Below are positions 1 through 7,522 of a DNA stretch of 35,686 bases, one piece after another. Location: NCBI GenBank assembly GCA_024640685.1, contig JAHEEN010000011.1, positions 1 through 35,686 of the forward strand, in the 5' to 3' direction. The position numbers and the translations under genes are program-made. Source of the DNA: Rhodospirillaceae bacterium (lineage in GTDB: Bacteria; Pseudomonadota; Gammaproteobacteria; Steroidobacterales; Rariloculaceae). Positions within the stretch are counted from its first letter, which is position 1; every line of letters begins with the position of its first letter. The notes under the pieces are model-generated. The model had not been told where the DNA came from and did not search any database. It saw nothing but the letters and a program-made list of their open reading frames with translations.

Positions 1-794
1 CGCACCCACGGATGCGGCTCGCCCCGTCGCCGCTCTGCCAGAAGCTCGGCGCGCTCGAACAGCGTCGGCGCCCCGTACGGCGTGATGTCGTAGTGATTGA
101 CGATCTGCACGTCGATCTCCGAGCCTGCCATCGCCTTGATACGCTCGCAGTCGGCGATGAACTCGCGAACGATATCGGGCTCATCGATGCGCAGCGCCGT
201 GCCGCCGTGAAAGTACGCGTTATGGCGCGTACCGTTGTCGTAGACCGGGAACTTGAACGATGTCGTGCCTCGCGTGTGACCGGGCGTGATCTCGAACTCG
301 AGCGTCAAGTCGCCGAGACGCAGCGTATCGCCTTCCTCGATGACGATATCGCGCGGTGGCGCGTAGTCGCCAAGGTCCGCCTCGATCATCTCCCAGTCGG
401 CCTCGGCGGCTCCCCACTGAACGTCGAGAACGTCCTTGAGCGCGACCGCGCCGCGATAGTGATCGCGGTGGCCTTGCAGAATCAGCACGTAGCGGATATC
501 GCGAGGCCGCAATCCGACCTTGCGGATGTTGTTTAGCAGGTACTCGAGATATCCCGGCAGATCGTACATCGTATCGATCAGGATGTGGCCTTCGTCGGTT
601 GTGATCACGTAGCTTGCGACCTCGCCTTGACCGACGAAGTAGAGGTTGTCGAACACTTGAAACGGCTCTCTCGCCATCGTCGAGAGGTCGTTGCGCGGCG
701 AGACGCGGCTCGGTGTCGGTTGGGCGGTCGCTATGCTCAGCGATACTGTCAGGGCGATGCCGGCAACGGCCGTCGCAAGTCGGAGTCTGCGCAT
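1..794 (-). CDS. MBL-fold metallo-hydrolase, subclass B3-like, exported (3' end off window)
   Basis: This gene is absent from the ORF track because its stop lies beyond the left edge; about 264 codons are visible. It begins ATG with a signal peptide (MRRLRLATAVAGIALTVSLS..., probable cleavage after IATA). The MBL core follows: strand LYFVGQGEVASYVI, then LQGHRDH at about residues 106-112, GHTRG near residue 170, and a late VNHYD that fits the final metal-binding His. The first ligand of the HxHxDH motif is Gln, a pattern known from GOB-type subclass B3 beta-lactamases. Family knowledge suggests a periplasmic dizinc hydrolase, but the substrate (beta-lactam, lactone or other) cannot be told. 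The start lies 6 nt after the stop of the upstream gene, so it is probably the last gene of the DUF6152 operon. Confidence 0.85.
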   Translation of the reverse strand, partial: MRRLRLATAVAGIALTVSLSIATAQPTPSRVSPRNDLSTMAREPFQVFDNLYFVGQGEVASYVITTDEGHILIDTMYDLPGYLEYLLNNIRKVGLRPRDIRYVLILQGHRDHYRGAVALKDVLDVQWGAAEADWEMIEADLGDYAPPRDIVIEEGDTLRLGDLTLEFEITPGHTRGTTSFKFPVYDNGTRHNAYFHGGTALRIDEPDIVREFIADCERIKAMAGSEIDVQIVNHYDITPYGAPTLFERAELLAERRRGEPHPWV

Positions 795-800
795 CTGTCG

Positions 801-1466
801 TTATTCTCTCGTCACGGTTTCACGGGTTTGCTTGATGAGCTCGTTGTTCTCGCCCCAGTCATAGCGAATGCGGCGTCCTTGCTCGTCGATAAATCTCAGC
901 CCTTGCTGGAACATGCCCTGCGGCGGAGTATTGCGGGGCACCGTCGCCTCGACGATGTAAAGGCGATTCTCGTGCAGGTAGATGCCCGCATAGGTCCGCG
1001 AGCCATTGTCGTTCGTCAGCTGGATCTGGTGACCGGGGACGCGGTCGATGTGATGCCACGCGTCGAACGTGATCTCGCCTCCGCGCTGGCGAAACTGTGC
1101 GGCCGCATAGGCCACCGATGCGACGATGTCGACTCGCCAGTAGTTGTATCGCTGCGGTGAATCCGCCTCGGTGTAGTTCGTGCGCGCCAAATGAATCGCT
1201 TCGGCATCGCGGTAGTCGATGATCGTCACGGCATAGTAGCGGCCGTCGACGTCGAGCGAATAGACGCGTCCAGGGAAGACCGCGCCGTATTCCGAATCCC
1301 ACTCGATCTCGCGAACAGTCGGCGTGCCCGGGAACACCGTTGCAAAGCCGTCCTCGATACTGATGACGTCTTGCCAGCCCTGCGCGGATGCTAATTGAGC
1401 GACGAGCGCAACGGTAAGCGACGCCAGTGCCACGAAGACTGGGAGCGTAGGGCGGTTACTGGCCAC
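801..1466 (-). CDS. Exported protein of unknown function
   Basis: The track ORF runs back to 1703, but that extension lies inside the preceding DUF6152 gene. I place the start at GTG 1466, which overlaps the upstream TAG by one base (TAGTG) and has a GAGTGGG-like ribosome binding site. From there the 221-residue product opens with a clean signal peptide (VASNRPTLPVFVALASLTVALVAQLASA). The mature part is soluble and rich in Tyr, Arg and Asp, with segments such as VFPGTPTVREIEWDSEYGAV and TIIDYRDAEAI. I recognise no catalytic motif and no named domain. It is sandwiched and translationally coupled between DUF6152 and the B3-like MBL gene, so a shared periplasmic role is plausible but unproven. 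Confidence 0.75.
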   Translation of the reverse strand: MASNRPTLPVFVALASLTVALVAQLASAQGWQDVISIEDGFATVFPGTPTVREIEWDSEYGAVFPGRVYSLDVDGRYYAVTIIDYRDAEAIHLARTNYTEADSPQRYNYWRVDIVASVAYAAAQFRQRGGEITFDAWHHIDRVPGHQIQLTNDNGSRTYAGIYLHENRLYIVEATVPRNTPPQGMFQQGLRFIDEQGRRIRYDWGENNELIKQTRETVTRE

Positions 1467-1843
1467 TAATCCCACTCTTTTTCGACGCCGCCCGGCGGCG
1501 TCACGAAGCCGAGCAAACAGCCGTTTGAGCCATCCCTCAGCTGGTGGCAGCGTACCTTGATCGTATCGCCGTTCTTGACGCTGTCCGGCTGCCAGCCGCC
1601 ACGCGTCAGCGAAGCTGGGCTGCCGCCTTCCAGCGCCCAAATCGTCGGCTCGCCGCTGTCGTCCATCACTTCGAGATAAATCCAGGTATGCGGATTGACC
1701 CACAAGAGCTCGCTGACGCGGCCCTCGAGGTGTGTGTAGTTGTTGACGTCGTAATTACCGTGTGAGTGATGCGCGGTCACCGGCAGTGCAAGCATCGCAG
1801 CGACTAGCGCGACTGTCGCGGCTGCTCTGTGTGTCGCATTCAT
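1466..1843 (-). CDS. DUF6152 family exported protein
   Basis: A 125-residue protein with a signal peptide ending at TAHH, followed by the features I associate with DUF6152: HHSHGNYDVNNYTHLEGRV, the core WVNPHTWIYLEV, and WALEGGSPASLTRGGW. The function of this family is unknown; members are small, predicted periplasmic, single-domain beta-rich proteins. It is the first gene of a three-gene minus-strand operon ending in the B3-like MBL. A paralogue lies at 17351-17755 and shares the WxNPHxWIYxxV core and the AxxLxRxGW helix. The two Cys residues near the C-terminus (RCHQLRDGSNGC) are missing from that paralogue and could form a disulphide. Confidence 0.85.
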   Translation of the reverse strand: MNATHRAAATVALVAAMLALPVTAHHSHGNYDVNNYTHLEGRVSELLWVNPHTWIYLEVMDDSGEPTIWALEGGSPASLTRGGWQPDSVKNGDTIKVRCHQLRDGSNGCLLGFVTPPGGVEKEWD

Positions 1844-1972
1844 GGGCTCACCGATTCGAGATCGTAACCGACTGATTCTAGCACCCCGCCGAAGATGCGA
1901 CTATTCGCTGAACGGTGCCGCATTCTCGATTCAAGCTACACACTCATTTGCAATTATTGCCCTGAAATATCA

Positions 1973-1988
1973 GCGCGGCGGGCCGCGC
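1973..1988 (-). terminator. GC-rich hairpin just past the double ABC ATPase stop
   Basis: Six-base inverted repeat GCGCGG / CCGCGC with a 4-nt loop, starting 2 nt after the TGA of the ABC ATPase on the minus strand. A short AT-rich stretch (TGATATTT) follows instead of a pure U tract. It is a candidate end for the B12-riboswitch operon, but weaker than a textbook intrinsic terminator. Confidence 0.4.
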
Positions 1989-1990
1989 CG

Positions 1991-3490
1991 TCAACTCGTC
2001 ATCGAGCTGATGCGGCCGTTTTCGATGTGCATTTCACGGTTGAACTCCGCGCCATTGATCGCGACGTGCGTCGCGCATACGAGCTGACTGCCGCGTGCGA
2101 TGACCTGGCCGAGCTCGCGCGTCACGAGGTCGAGATGCCCTGGATCCAAACCCTCCCAAGGCTCATCGAGAAGCAGGATCTTCGGCGAATGCACGACGGC
2201 TCTTGCAATCAGGACGCGGCGAAACTGTCCGTACGAAAGCGCCTTGACGTTGCGCTTCTCAAACTGCGCGAGCTCGAATTGCTCGAGCAGCTCATCGACG
2301 ATGCGATTCTCGTCGGGCTTCAGCCGGCGTGTCTGGCCGATGCTCGAGTCGAATCCCGACGCGATGCACTCGCGCACGTTCGACGGGTACCAATAACCGG
2401 CCTGAAGCTCCGGCGACACCCAAGCGATTTGTCGGCGCAACGACCAGACGTTCTCGGGGTTATCGATGCCGACGAAGCGAACCGAGCCTCCCTTCGCTGG
2501 GCGGACCTGGCCATGCAGCAGCCGCAGCAACGTGCTCTTACCGGCGCCGTTCGGCCCGGTGATCTGCCAGTGCTCGCCCTCATAGAGGGTCCAATCGATA
2601 TCGACGAGCGCACGACGATGGTCGAGCCACACGCTGGCGTGCTCAATCTCGACGATCGGTCGCGCCGTCATGTTGCGCGGCGTTGCGTTCGCTGTCGGAA
2701 TTGCAGCAGCAGGGAGTTCGCCGCTCGCTGTCGTCGGCATTTTCGCTGCCGCCGGTACTGGGCCGGATTCGACGATGTGCCCGGCCTCGATCCGCAGCAG
2801 TCGATTCAGAGAGCGCGGCAGATTCGCGGCCGCATGATACGAGCAGATGACGGTCGTCTCCGACGTGACGTCGTCGATCATTTCGTTGAGCGCGCGTCGC
2901 GACTGCGGGTCGAGCCCGGCTAGCGGCTCGTCGAGAATCAGCACGCTCGGCTTGAATGCGAGGCCGCGGGCGATCAGCACGCGACGTTGCTCGCCGCGGG
3001 AAAGCTCGAGGAAGGGGCGCTCGGCAAGGTGCAGCAGCTTTAGCTTGCGTAACAGTCCCCGCGCCCGAATTCGATCCGGCGCGTTCGGTTCACGGCGTGG
3101 CACGTCAGTACGCGCGAGGCCCGAGATCACGACGTCGGTTGCATCGAAGTTCCAGCCGAGCCGCGTGTAACGATCTTGCAGCTCGTGACCGACCAGTGTG
3201 ATCTTGCCGAGCGCCTCGACCGCATCGGTTTGCAGGTCGCCGCCGAAGTCGTAGCGGCGCGTGCCGCCTCCGGGCGCAGGCCATAGGTTACCCGCAAGGA
3301 GGCGTAGAAACGTGGTCTTGCCGCTGCCGTTGGCGCCGATGATTGCCCAGTGCTCACCGGCGCCGAGTTCCCAGCTGACGTCGTGCAGCACGGTATTGCC
3401 CGCGAGCGCTACGTTGACGTTTCGCAGAATGATCATCGGGCGTGCCATGGTCGGCGTCGGAGCGGCCTCGCTCCGGTCGGAATCGGTCAT
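1991..3490 (-). CDS. Double ABC ATPase, ModF/PhrA-type
   Basis: A 499-residue soluble protein with two complete ABC nucleotide-binding domains and no membrane segment. Domain 1 has Walker A GANGSGKTT (about 52-60), signature LSRGEQRR and Walker B VLILDEP. Domain 2 has Walker A GPNGAGKST (about 310), signature LSYGQFRR and Walker B ILLLDEP. This architecture and length match ModF (PhrA) of Enterobacteria, a duplicated ATPase whose exact role is poorly defined. It starts 8 nt after the CDF transporter gene and is the last gene of the riboswitch-led operon. A true transport partner is not visible: btuCD already form a complete transporter, so it may instead be a cytosolic, non-transport ABC protein. 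Confidence 0.85.
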   Translation of the reverse strand: MTDSDRSEAAPTPTMARPMIILRNVNVALAGNTVLHDVSWELGAGEHWAIIGANGSGKTTFLRLLAGNLWPAPGGGTRRYDFGGDLQTDAVEALGKITLVGHELQDRYTRLGWNFDATDVVISGLARTDVPRREPNAPDRIRARGLLRKLKLLHLAERPFLELSRGEQRRVLIARGLAFKPSVLILDEPLAGLDPQSRRALNEMIDDVTSETTVICSYHAAANLPRSLNRLLRIEAGHIVESGPVPAAAKMPTTASGELPAAAIPTANATPRNMTARPIVEIEHASVWLDHRRALVDIDWTLYEGEHWQITGPNGAGKSTLLRLLHGQVRPAKGGSVRFVGIDNPENVWSLRRQIAWVSPELQAGYWYPSNVRECIASGFDSSIGQTRRLKPDENRIVDELLEQFELAQFEKRNVKALSYGQFRRVLIARAVVHSPKILLLDEPWEGLDPGHLDLVTRELGQVIARGSQLVCATHVAINGAEFNREMHIENGRISSMTS

Positions 3491-3498
3491 CGTGCGTA

Positions 3499-4476
3499 TT
3501 ATACGGGCGGACCGCCGGCGGGGTCGTCGCAGCAGCGGTGCACTTCAACCGCGACGTGCACGAGGCCGAGTCCGGACGGCACCAGGGCCTTGTAGTGATC
3601 CGGCGCCTCGGGTGCATGCGTGACGATCGAGATGATCGCCGAGTAGATTTCCGGACCAACGGCCCAGACGTGCAGATCGACGATGCGGTTGTCGGCCTGG
3701 CTTTCGATGCTTTCCTTGACCGCGCTACGGATACGCTCGGGCGCCTCGCGGTCCAACAGCACGGTCGACGTCGTGTGCAGCAGGCCGATCGACCAGCGTG
3801 CCACCAAGAGCGCGCCGACGATGCCCATTAACGGGTCGGCCCAGATCAAGCCGAGATACTTCGCACCGAGGAGCGCAAAGATCGCGAGCAGCGACGTCAA
3901 CGCGTCGGCCAGCACATGTAGGTAGGCGGCGACGAGATTGTGGTCATGATGATGATGGTGATGCGCGCCGTGGTCGTCTGAGTGTGCGGCGTTCGCGCCA
4001 TGCGAATGGTCGTGGTCATGATGGCCGAGTATTACGACCGAGACGCCGTTGACGATCAGCCCAATGACTGCGACGGCGATCGCTTGATTGAAGGCGATCG
4101 GCACCGGTGCGATGAACCGCCCAATACTCTCCCAGATCATCGCGACCGAAAAGCCTGCGAGCAGTATCGCGCCGGTGAAGCCTCCGAGTGTATTGACCTT
4201 GCCGGTGCCGAAGCTAAAGCGCTCGTTGTGTGCGTTGCGCCGCGCATAGACGTAGGCGAACGCGTTGATGCTGAGCGCCGCGGCGTGCGAGGCCATGTGC
4301 AAGCCGTCGGCGAGCAATGCCATCGAGCCATAGACGATGCCGGCGGCGATCTCGACGACCATCATCGTGCTCGTCAGCGCGATGACGATGAACGTGCGTG
4401 ATTCTCCAGGGCGCTTGCGGTGCTGACCGAAAGCGTGCGAATGCTGCCACTGCTCGAGATTATGTTGGTGTGCCAT
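3499..4476 (-). CDS. dmeF: Cation diffusion facilitator, DmeF-like
   Basis: A 325-residue CDF family efflux protein. Hydrophobic segments appear at about 28-50, 60-75, 93-118 and 128-150, and again after a long His-rich loop (HHDHDHSHG...HHHHHHDHN, about 150-180). The second-helix motif reads ALLADGLHMASHA and the fifth-helix metal motif reads YLHVLADALTSLLA (HxxxD). The N-terminus has extra His residues (MAHQHNLEQWQHSHAFGQH), a feature of the DmeF branch that exports Co2+ and Ni2+ using the proton gradient. It overlaps btuD by 17 nt, which places it in the B12-riboswitch operon and favours cobalt as the substrate; zinc or nickel remain possible. The gene symbol is a family-level assignment. 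Confidence 0.88.
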   Translation of the reverse strand: MAHQHNLEQWQHSHAFGQHRKRPGESRTFIVIALTSTMMVVEIAAGIVYGSMALLADGLHMASHAAALSINAFAYVYARRNAHNERFSFGTGKVNTLGGFTGAILLAGFSVAMIWESIGRFIAPVPIAFNQAIAVAVIGLIVNGVSVVILGHHDHDHSHGANAAHSDDHGAHHHHHHDHNLVAAYLHVLADALTSLLAIFALLGAKYLGLIWADPLMGIVGALLVARWSIGLLHTTSTVLLDREAPERIRSAVKESIESQADNRIVDLHVWAVGPEIYSAIISIVTHAPEAPDHYKALVPSGLGLVHVAVEVHRCCDDPAGGPPV

Positions 4477-5248
4477 TGTCCAGTCGCGACCACGGTAGGA
4501 CGTAGCGGGTCGATTTGTTAATGCCTTCGAGCGTAGAGATGCGATAGACGTCGCGCAAGTTGGCCGGCGTCAGGACATCGGCCGGCGCGCCATGCGCTGC
4601 GATGCGGCCGTCGTGCAGCAGCACGACCCGATCCATGAAGCGCATTGTCAGCGTCAAGTCGTGCAGCACCGCAAGCACGCCGGTGCCCGAATGGGCCGTG
4701 TCACGCAGGATTTCCATGACGTGCAGCTGGTGATAGGGATCAAGGCCTGCGACAGGCTCGTCGACCAACAGCAGCGGTGCCTCGACGGCAAGCGCGCGCG
4801 CCAGCAGCACGCGTGTGCGCTCGCCACCCGACAACACCGTTGCGCGTCTAGCAGACAGCGGCGCGGCATCGACGGCTGCCAGTGCGCGCGTTGCGACTTC
4901 GTCGGACCGGGCATCGGGCGGGGCTAGCCTCGATCGATGCGGATAGCGTCCGAGCATGACGATTTCGCTGACTGGCAGAGGCCACTCAATCTGTCGGTCT
5001 TGCGGCAAGTAGGCCAGTGCTCGTGCGCGTGCCCGGGTGTCGAAGTCGTCGATCGCGCGGCCATCGAGACGCACGCTGCCGCCGGTTATGCGTTGGCTGC
5101 CGACAATCGCACGCAACAACGTCGTCTTGCCGGCGCCGTTGGGCCCGATCAAGCCGACGAGCTCACCGGGGGCGACGGACAGAGCGACGTGATCGAGCAA
5201 TACGCGCTCCTGTGCTCTGACGACGAGGCTGTCGACGTCGAGTTGCAT
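4460..5248 (-). CDS. btuD: Corrinoid/B12 ABC importer, ATP-binding subunit
   Basis: A 262-residue single ABC ATPase of the FecE/BtuD class. Walker A GPNGAGKTT is at about 35-43, the Q-loop region is ALAYLPQDRQIEW, the signature is LSGGERTR, Walker B is LLLVDEPVAGLDP and the switch His is in VLHDLTLTM. It would form the cytoplasmic ATPase dimer below BtuC. The gene sits 9 nt after btuC and overlaps the downstream CDF gene by 17 nt. ATPases of this class also serve haem and ferric siderophore importers; the corrinoid assignment comes from the cobalamin riboswitch at the head of the operon. Confidence 0.88.
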   Translation of the reverse strand: MQLDVDSLVVRAQERVLLDHVALSVAPGELVGLIGPNGAGKTTLLRAIVGSQRITGGSVRLDGRAIDDFDTRARARALAYLPQDRQIEWPLPVSEIVMLGRYPHRSRLAPPDARSDEVATRALAAVDAAPLSARRATVLSGGERTRVLLARALAVEAPLLLVDEPVAGLDPYHQLHVMEILRDTAHSGTGVLAVLHDLTLTMRFMDRVVLLHDGRIAAHGAPADVLTPANLRDVYRISTLEGINKSTRYVLPWSRLDNGTPT

Positions 5249-5257
5249 TACGCTCTT

Positions 5258-6259
5258 CTAGCTCGCGCCGTAGGCGCTACGACTGCGCACGACGAGGTAG
5301 AAGAAAAACGGCACGCCGATCAGTGCCGTGACGACGCCGAGCCTAACCTCGCTTTCGGTGCTGAGCAGGCGCACGCAGACGTCCGCGGCCAAGAGCAGCG
5401 CCGCGCCCCCGAGCGCGCTGACCGGCAACAAGCGGCTCGGATGAAAGCCGACGAGCGGGCGCAGCAGATGGGGCACGACGAGGCCGACAAAGCCGATTAC
5501 GCCGGCGACCGCCGTCGCCGCACCGACGCAACATGCCGCGCCGAGCGTTACGAGCCATTGTAGGCGCGCTAAGTCCACGCCGAGGCTGATCGCCGTCTCT
5601 GGGCCAAGCGTCAGCGCGGCCAGTTGCCCTGAGGTCGCGGCTAGCAGTCCCCAGCCGAGCGCGACGAATGGCAGGATCAGCCAAACGTCCGCCAAGCTGC
5701 GATCCGTTATCGAGCCGAGCATCCAGTAGACGATCTCCAGCGATGCGAACGGATTCGATGACAGCGACAGTGCCAGCGCGGTCAGCGCGCCGCAGAGGCT
5801 AGAGATTGCGACGCCAGCCAGTATCAGCGTCAGCGCGCCGCCGCGCGCTGCGAGTGGCTGCAAGACCGATACTGCGGTCAGCGAGCCTGCGATCGCGAGC
5901 AGCGGCAGGACGACCGGGAAGCGCATTGCGATGCCGCTATAGATCGCTATGACCGCGCCGAGCGCGGCCGCGCTTGAAATGCCGATGATGCCGGGCTCGG
6001 CCAGCGGATTTCGAAGGAAACCCTGCAAGCTTGCGCCGGCGAGCCCGAGGCTTGCGCCGACAATCAACGCGAGTAGCGCGCGGGGTAGGCGCAGCTCCCA
6101 AATGATCAGCGACCACATTTCGCGATCGCGACCCGCAGCGAGATCGACGAATGCGCGCAACCCCGTGCCCGTGGGTCCGACTGCGAGTGATACAGCAAAT
6201 AGGACTGCGGTGAGTCCGACCAATGCGGCGAGCAGCGTGCCGAATCGGATCGGGTTCAC
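5258..6259 (-). CDS. btuC: Corrinoid/B12 ABC importer, FecCD-type permease
   Basis: A 333-residue, strongly hydrophobic protein of the FecCD/BtuC family with about ten membrane helices. Family landmarks are ELRLPRALLALIVGASLGLAG near residues 55-75, GFLRNPLAEPGIIGISSAAALG around 80-100, and GxIGFVGLVVPHLLRPLVG near 260. This type II permease dimer takes substrate from the periplasmic binding protein and passes it through the inner membrane. Its ATG overlaps the btuF stop by four bases (ATGA). The riboswitch argues for cobalamin or another corrinoid over iron chelates. Confidence 0.9.
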   Translation of the reverse strand: MNPIRFGTLLAALVGLTAVLFAVSLAVGPTGTGLRAFVDLAAGRDREMWSLIIWELRLPRALLALIVGASLGLAGASLQGFLRNPLAEPGIIGISSAAALGAVIAIYSGIAMRFPVVLPLLAIAGSLTAVSVLQPLAARGGALTLILAGVAISSLCGALTALALSLSSNPFASLEIVYWMLGSITDRSLADVWLILPFVALGWGLLAATSGQLAALTLGPETAISLGVDLARLQWLVTLGAACCVGAATAVAGVIGFVGLVVPHLLRPLVGFHPSRLLPVSALGGAALLLAADVCVRLLSTESEVRLGVVTALIGVPFFFYLVVRSRSAYGAS

Positions 6260-7149
6260 GGCGAGCCTGCCTGCTGCTGGCCGATGATCTCGTCACGCGC
6301 CGCGCGCAAAGTTGCCAGCGCATCGAGCGTGTGCGGCGTGCCGCAGAGCCACGCGCTATCGGGTATGTCGACGAGGTGCGCGCGATCGATGACAGCGCGC
6401 AAGATTGGATGGCGCCACAGTCTCGACGCCAACGCCGGCGGGTCTTCCCACGGGTAGCCGAGGTCGACGATTTCCGGCTCGGCGTGCAACAAGCCCTCGA
6501 GGCTGAGTCGCATCGACTCGGTAAAACCGAATCGATCGCCTGGCGTTGCGAGTCCGGCCCGATGCACGATGTCGGCCAATAAGCCCGTTTGGCCCGTCGT
6601 CCAGCCGTTGGCGTCATAGTTGACGAACAGCGGTCGCTCCGCAGCATCGGCCACGCTGAGTTTCCGAAGCCGGGCTTCGAGCGCATCGACGATGACACGC
6701 GCCTTGTCTCGCTGATCGAGCGCAGCGCCGAGATGCAGAACATTGCTCGCGATGTCTGCGACAGTCTCGGCCATCGGCAGCTCGAGCACGGTAAAGCCGA
6801 TTCGCCGCAGCAGAGCGACGGTCGAGCGCATGCCGAACTGCCCTGTCACGATCAAGTCGGGCTCGAGCGCGATGATCTCCTCGGCCGTGCCGCGGTTCAG
6901 CGCGATGCCTTCGATCTCTGTGGCGATCGCCGACGTGCGCGGATCGGCTGCAATGTAGGATAGCGATGCAATGCGCTCGCGCGGTGCTAGTGCGGCAACG
7001 AGCTGATCGGTGCAGACGTTGATCGACACAATGCGCTCGGGGCGCGCGTCGGCGACCGAGATGTAGCTGAGCGTTGCCACTAGCGCGCACAGCGGCGCGA
7101 GCGTCCGTCCCCGAACACGGCCGTCAACACCACGCGCAATCCCATCCAT
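6256..7149 (-). CDS. btuF: Corrinoid/B12 periplasmic binding protein
   Basis: Helical-backbone (type III) periplasmic binding protein: RPERIVSINVCTDQLVAAL, then LEPDLIVTGQFGM, FTVLELPMAETVADI and VNYDANGWTTGQTG. The 367-residue track ORF runs back into the riboswitch, so its start (7359) is wrong. ATG 7149 gives a basic N-terminus and a 35-residue signal peptide ending VADA; ATG 7191 is the alternative. Neither has a strong ribosome binding site. The protein would deliver corrinoid to BtuCD, with which it forms the first three genes of the operon. It lacks a lipobox Cys, so it should be soluble in the periplasm. Confidence 0.87.
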   Translation of the reverse strand: MDGIARGVDGRVRGRTLAPLCALVATLSYISVADARPERIVSINVCTDQLVAALAPRERIASLSYIAADPRTSAIATEIEGIALNRGTAEEIIALEPDLIVTGQFGMRSTVALLRRIGFTVLELPMAETVADIASNVLHLGAALDQRDKARVIVDALEARLRKLSVADAAERPLFVNYDANGWTTGQTGLLADIVHRAGLATPGDRFGFTESMRLSLEGLLHAEPEIVDLGYPWEDPPALASRLWRHPILRAVIDRAHLVDIPDSAWLCGTPHTLDALATLRAARDEIIGQQQAGSP

Positions 7150-7304
7150 CGCAGCCCCATCGCCAAATCTCTCGGACGTCGACGGCGGCATGTCGAGCTC
7201 GCGAGTGATCGGGTAACCACGTTGCGCACCGACGGCCGCGCCGGTGTCGCCACTGCGGTGTAGACCGCTCCGCTGGGTTGACCCGACCCATGGAAGGACG
7301 ACTC

Positions 7305-7472
7305 GACGGCAGGTCTCCTGGCTTGCGGCTCTGCGCCATCCGCTCGCCTTCCCAGGCAAACGCCCAGTGGCTCCGTGAACGGTGGCTCGTCGCTTACAGT
7401 TGCGGGTACAGCCACGGTGTCCGCCGCGTCGCGGCGACCGTGTTCCCTTTCAAACCCCAACGGGGTACCGTC
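7305..7472 (-). ncRNA. Cobalamin (B12) riboswitch
   Basis: Read on the minus strand, the conserved elements occur in the right order: GAAAGGGAACACGG, then CCCGCAACTGTAAGCGA, GAGCCAC, GAGCCACTGG, CTGGGAAGGCGA, GGATG and the B12-box end AGCCAGGAGACCTGCC at 7308-7323. This matches the class I cobalamin aptamer. About 155 nt separate its end from the btuF start. That leader holds two small hairpins, GCGGT-GTAG-ACCGC (7255-7268) and CACCG...CGGTG (7227-7246), with no U tract, so I would guess translational or Rho-dependent control over an intrinsic terminator. By family knowledge, bound B12 should switch the operon off. Confidence 0.95.
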
Positions 7473-7479
7473 TGGCTTG

Positions 7480-7508
7480 ACTATAGTCTCGGGTCGTCAA
7501 GCCAGCAA
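7480..7508 (-). promoter_or_regulatory. Predicted sigma70 promoter for the B12 operon
   Basis: On the minus strand TTGCTG (7508-7503) and TATAGT (7485-7480) are separated by exactly 17 nt, and the expected transcript start is about 8 nt before the riboswitch begins. The -10 box lies inside the perfect 10-base palindrome GACTATAGTC (7479-7488). This is a consensus match only. Confidence 0.55.
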
Positions 7509-7522
7509 GCGAGCTCGGTTCA

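Noticed and set aside
3940-4025. Short repeats of ATG/GTG/CAT triplets resembling a microsatellite
   Set aside because: This is the His-codon-rich loop of the CDF transporter, not a non-coding repeat.
7150-7359. Extended btuF N-terminus (start at 7359)
   Set aside because: It would translate the end of the cobalamin riboswitch; starts at 7149 or 7191 fit a signal peptide.
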